A stretch of 13,865 nt of DNA from Burkholderiales bacterium. GTDB lineage: Bacteria; Pseudomonadota; Gammaproteobacteria; Burkholderiales; Burkholderiaceae. The notes under the pieces are model-generated. The model was not told the origin of the DNA and searched no databases. It was given only the letters and a program-made list of their open reading frames with translations. The DNA is taken from positions 1-13,865 of the forward strand of contig CANBQJ010000090.1 of the NCBI GenBank assembly GCA_947371645.1, in the 5' to 3' direction. The position numbers and the translations under genes are program-made. Below are positions 13,035-13,865 of the stretch, piece by piece (the first letter of the stretch is position 1; every line of letters begins with the position of its first letter).

Positions 13035-13041
13035 CCCCTAG
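13035..13041 (+). promoter_or_regulatory. CCCCTAG box upstream of the transporter
   Basis: CCCCTAG, inside a run of six C and flanked by a short dyad (ACCCC at 13032-13036, GGGGT at 13047-13051), lies about 60 bp before the transporter ATG. Same heptamer and same orientation as the box before acs. Confidence 0.45.
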
Positions 13042-13101
13042 ATTAAGGGGTGAGTACGTCACAAGCGTTCTCCCTTTTTCGCAATGACGAGGAGCTTCAT
13101 C

Positions 13102-13865
13102 ATGGCCAACAGCAGTGTTCACAGTGCGCCCATGACGGCAGAGGAGAAGAAAGTCATCTTCGCCTCCAGCCTGGGTACCGTTTTCGAGTGGTATGACTTC
13201 TACCTTTACGGGTCGTTGGCAGCCATCATCGCCAAGCAATTTTTTGCTGGCCTGGACCCGACATCGGCGTTCATCTTCGCCCTGCTGGCTTTTGCCGCCG
13301 GCTTCATCGTGCGGCCATTTGGCGCGCTGGTCTTCGGTCGCCTGGGCGACATGATCGGTCGCAAATACACCTTCCTGATCACCATCCTGATCATGGGTGC
13401 GTCCACCTTCATCGTGGGCGTGCTGCCGGGCTACAACACGATCGGCTCTGCAGCCCCCATCACACTGATCGCCCTGCGTCTGCTGCAAGGCCTGGCACTG
13501 GGTGGCGAGTACGGTGGTGCCGCCACCTATGTGGCCGAACACGCGCCGCACGGCCGCCGTGGCGCCTACACCGCCTGGATCCAGACCACCGCCACGATGG
13601 GCCTGTTCCTGTCGCTGCTGGTGATCCTGGGCGTGCGCACCGCCATCGGTGAAGAAGCCTTTGCCGACTGGGGCTGGCGCATTCCCTTCCTGGTGTCGAT
13701 CGCATTGCTGGCCGTCAGCGTGTGGATCCGCATGAGCATGAACGAATCCCCCGCCTTCAAGAAGATGAAGGCCGAGGGCAAGACCTCCAAGGCACCGCTG
13801 TCCGAGTCCTTCGGCCAGTGGGGCAACCTGAAGATCGTGATCCTGGCCCTGTTCGGCCTGGTCGC
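13102..13865 (+). CDS. MFS transporter, metabolite:H+ symporter (MHS) family, 3' end missing
   Basis: The first 254 codons of a membrane transporter that runs off the window end; full members are about 430-550 residues. Start at 13102 follows AGGAG (13090-13094) at 7-base spacing. The cytoplasmic N-terminus leads to SSLGTVFEWYDFYLYGSLA (22-40), the MHS entry motif, then RPFGALVFGRLGDMIGRKYTF (71-91) with the MFS loop 2-3 signature, RLLQGLALGGEYGGAATYVAEHAP (126-149) and DWGWRIPFLVSIALL (189-203). About six membrane helices are visible. Relatives include ProP (proline/betaine), ShiA (shikimate), KgtP (2-oxoglutarate) and CitA-type carriers, driven by the proton gradient. The position after acs and the shared upstream box suggest a carboxylate substrate, but a compatible solute cannot be excluded without the C-terminal half. 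Confidence 0.9.
   Translation, partial: MANSSVHSAPMTAEEKKVIFASSLGTVFEWYDFYLYGSLAAIIAKQFFAGLDPTSAFIFALLAFAAGFIVRPFGALVFGRLGDMIGRKYTFLITILIMGASTFIVGVLPGYNTIGSAAPITLIALRLLQGLALGGEYGGAATYVAEHAPHGRRGAYTAWIQTTATMGLFLSLLVILGVRTAIGEEAFADWGWRIPFLVSIALLAVSVWIRMSMNESPAFKKMKAEGKTSKAPLSESFGQWGNLKIVILALFGLV

Larger units (their letters stand above)
12843..13101 (+). other. Intergenic region acs to transporter
   Basis: 259 bp without a credible gene. It begins with a weak 5-bp hairpin (GCGGT at 12856-12860 with GCCGC at 12867-12871, one G-U pair) followed by AGTTT, the only terminator candidate for acs. It then holds an inverted repeat at 12934-12963 and a CCCCTAG box at 13035-13041. The region from about 13010 on is AT-richer, consistent with a promoter, but no clear -35/-10 pair was found. 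Confidence 0.55.

Noticed and set aside
1..13865. Phage, transposon, toxin-antitoxin, CRISPR or defence genes
   Set aside because: No transposase, integrase, terminal repeats, repeat-spacer array or defence-type domains are seen; base composition and coding style look uniform across the window.

Overview
The window is GC-rich, densely coded proteobacterial DNA. PEP-CTERM proteins, a one-subunit class I fumarase, a long acetyl-CoA synthetase and an MHS-type transporter together suggest a betaproteobacterium of the order Burkholderiales (Comamonadaceae or the Leptothrix/Rubrivivax/Aquabacterium group). This placement is inferred from gene content and protein style; no rRNA or marker search was possible. 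I see no insertion sequence, integrase, tRNA, rRNA or CRISPR array.

Layout. (1) 269-2262, plus strand: two consecutive secreted proteins with C-terminal exosortase sorting signals (PEP-CTERM), separated by a hairpin. (2) 2318-4484: a carotenoid/stilbene-type oxygenase (minus) divergent from a TetR regulator (plus). Their 64-bp intergenic region carries two near-identical operator-like repeats laid over a good promoter for the oxygenase. (3) 4491-7330, minus: a metallo-beta-lactamase-fold hydrolase of the RomA/NAPE-PLD type, and upstream of it a secreted type-B carboxylesterase whose promoter region holds a 40-bp concentric palindrome. (4) 7469-10499, minus: class I fumarase, then an alpha/beta hydrolase (monoacylglycerol-lipase-like), then a second TetR regulator. 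Each stop codon overlaps the next start, so this is a tightly coupled three-gene unit. (5) 10500-10850: a 351-bp divergent regulatory region full of dyad symmetries. (6) 10851-13865, plus: acetyl-CoA synthetase and the first 254 codons of an MHS-family symporter cut by the window end.

How they may fit together. Two locally regulated sets of hydrolytic/oxidative enzymes (oxygenase-TetR; lipase-TetR-esterase) lie beside central carbon genes (fumarase, Acs) and a probable carboxylate or osmolyte importer. A reasonable but unproven reading is uptake and breakdown of esters or aromatic/isoprenoid compounds feeding acetate and C4 acids into central metabolism.

The most striking non-coding signal is that the tetranucleotide CTAG occurs only twice that I can find in 13.9 kb. 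Both copies sit inside the same heptamer CCCCTAG, in the same orientation, in front of acs and in front of the transporter, which suggests a shared activator site. No clearly new biological system is visible; the novelty lies in the regulatory architecture and in the fumarase-lipase-TetR coupling.
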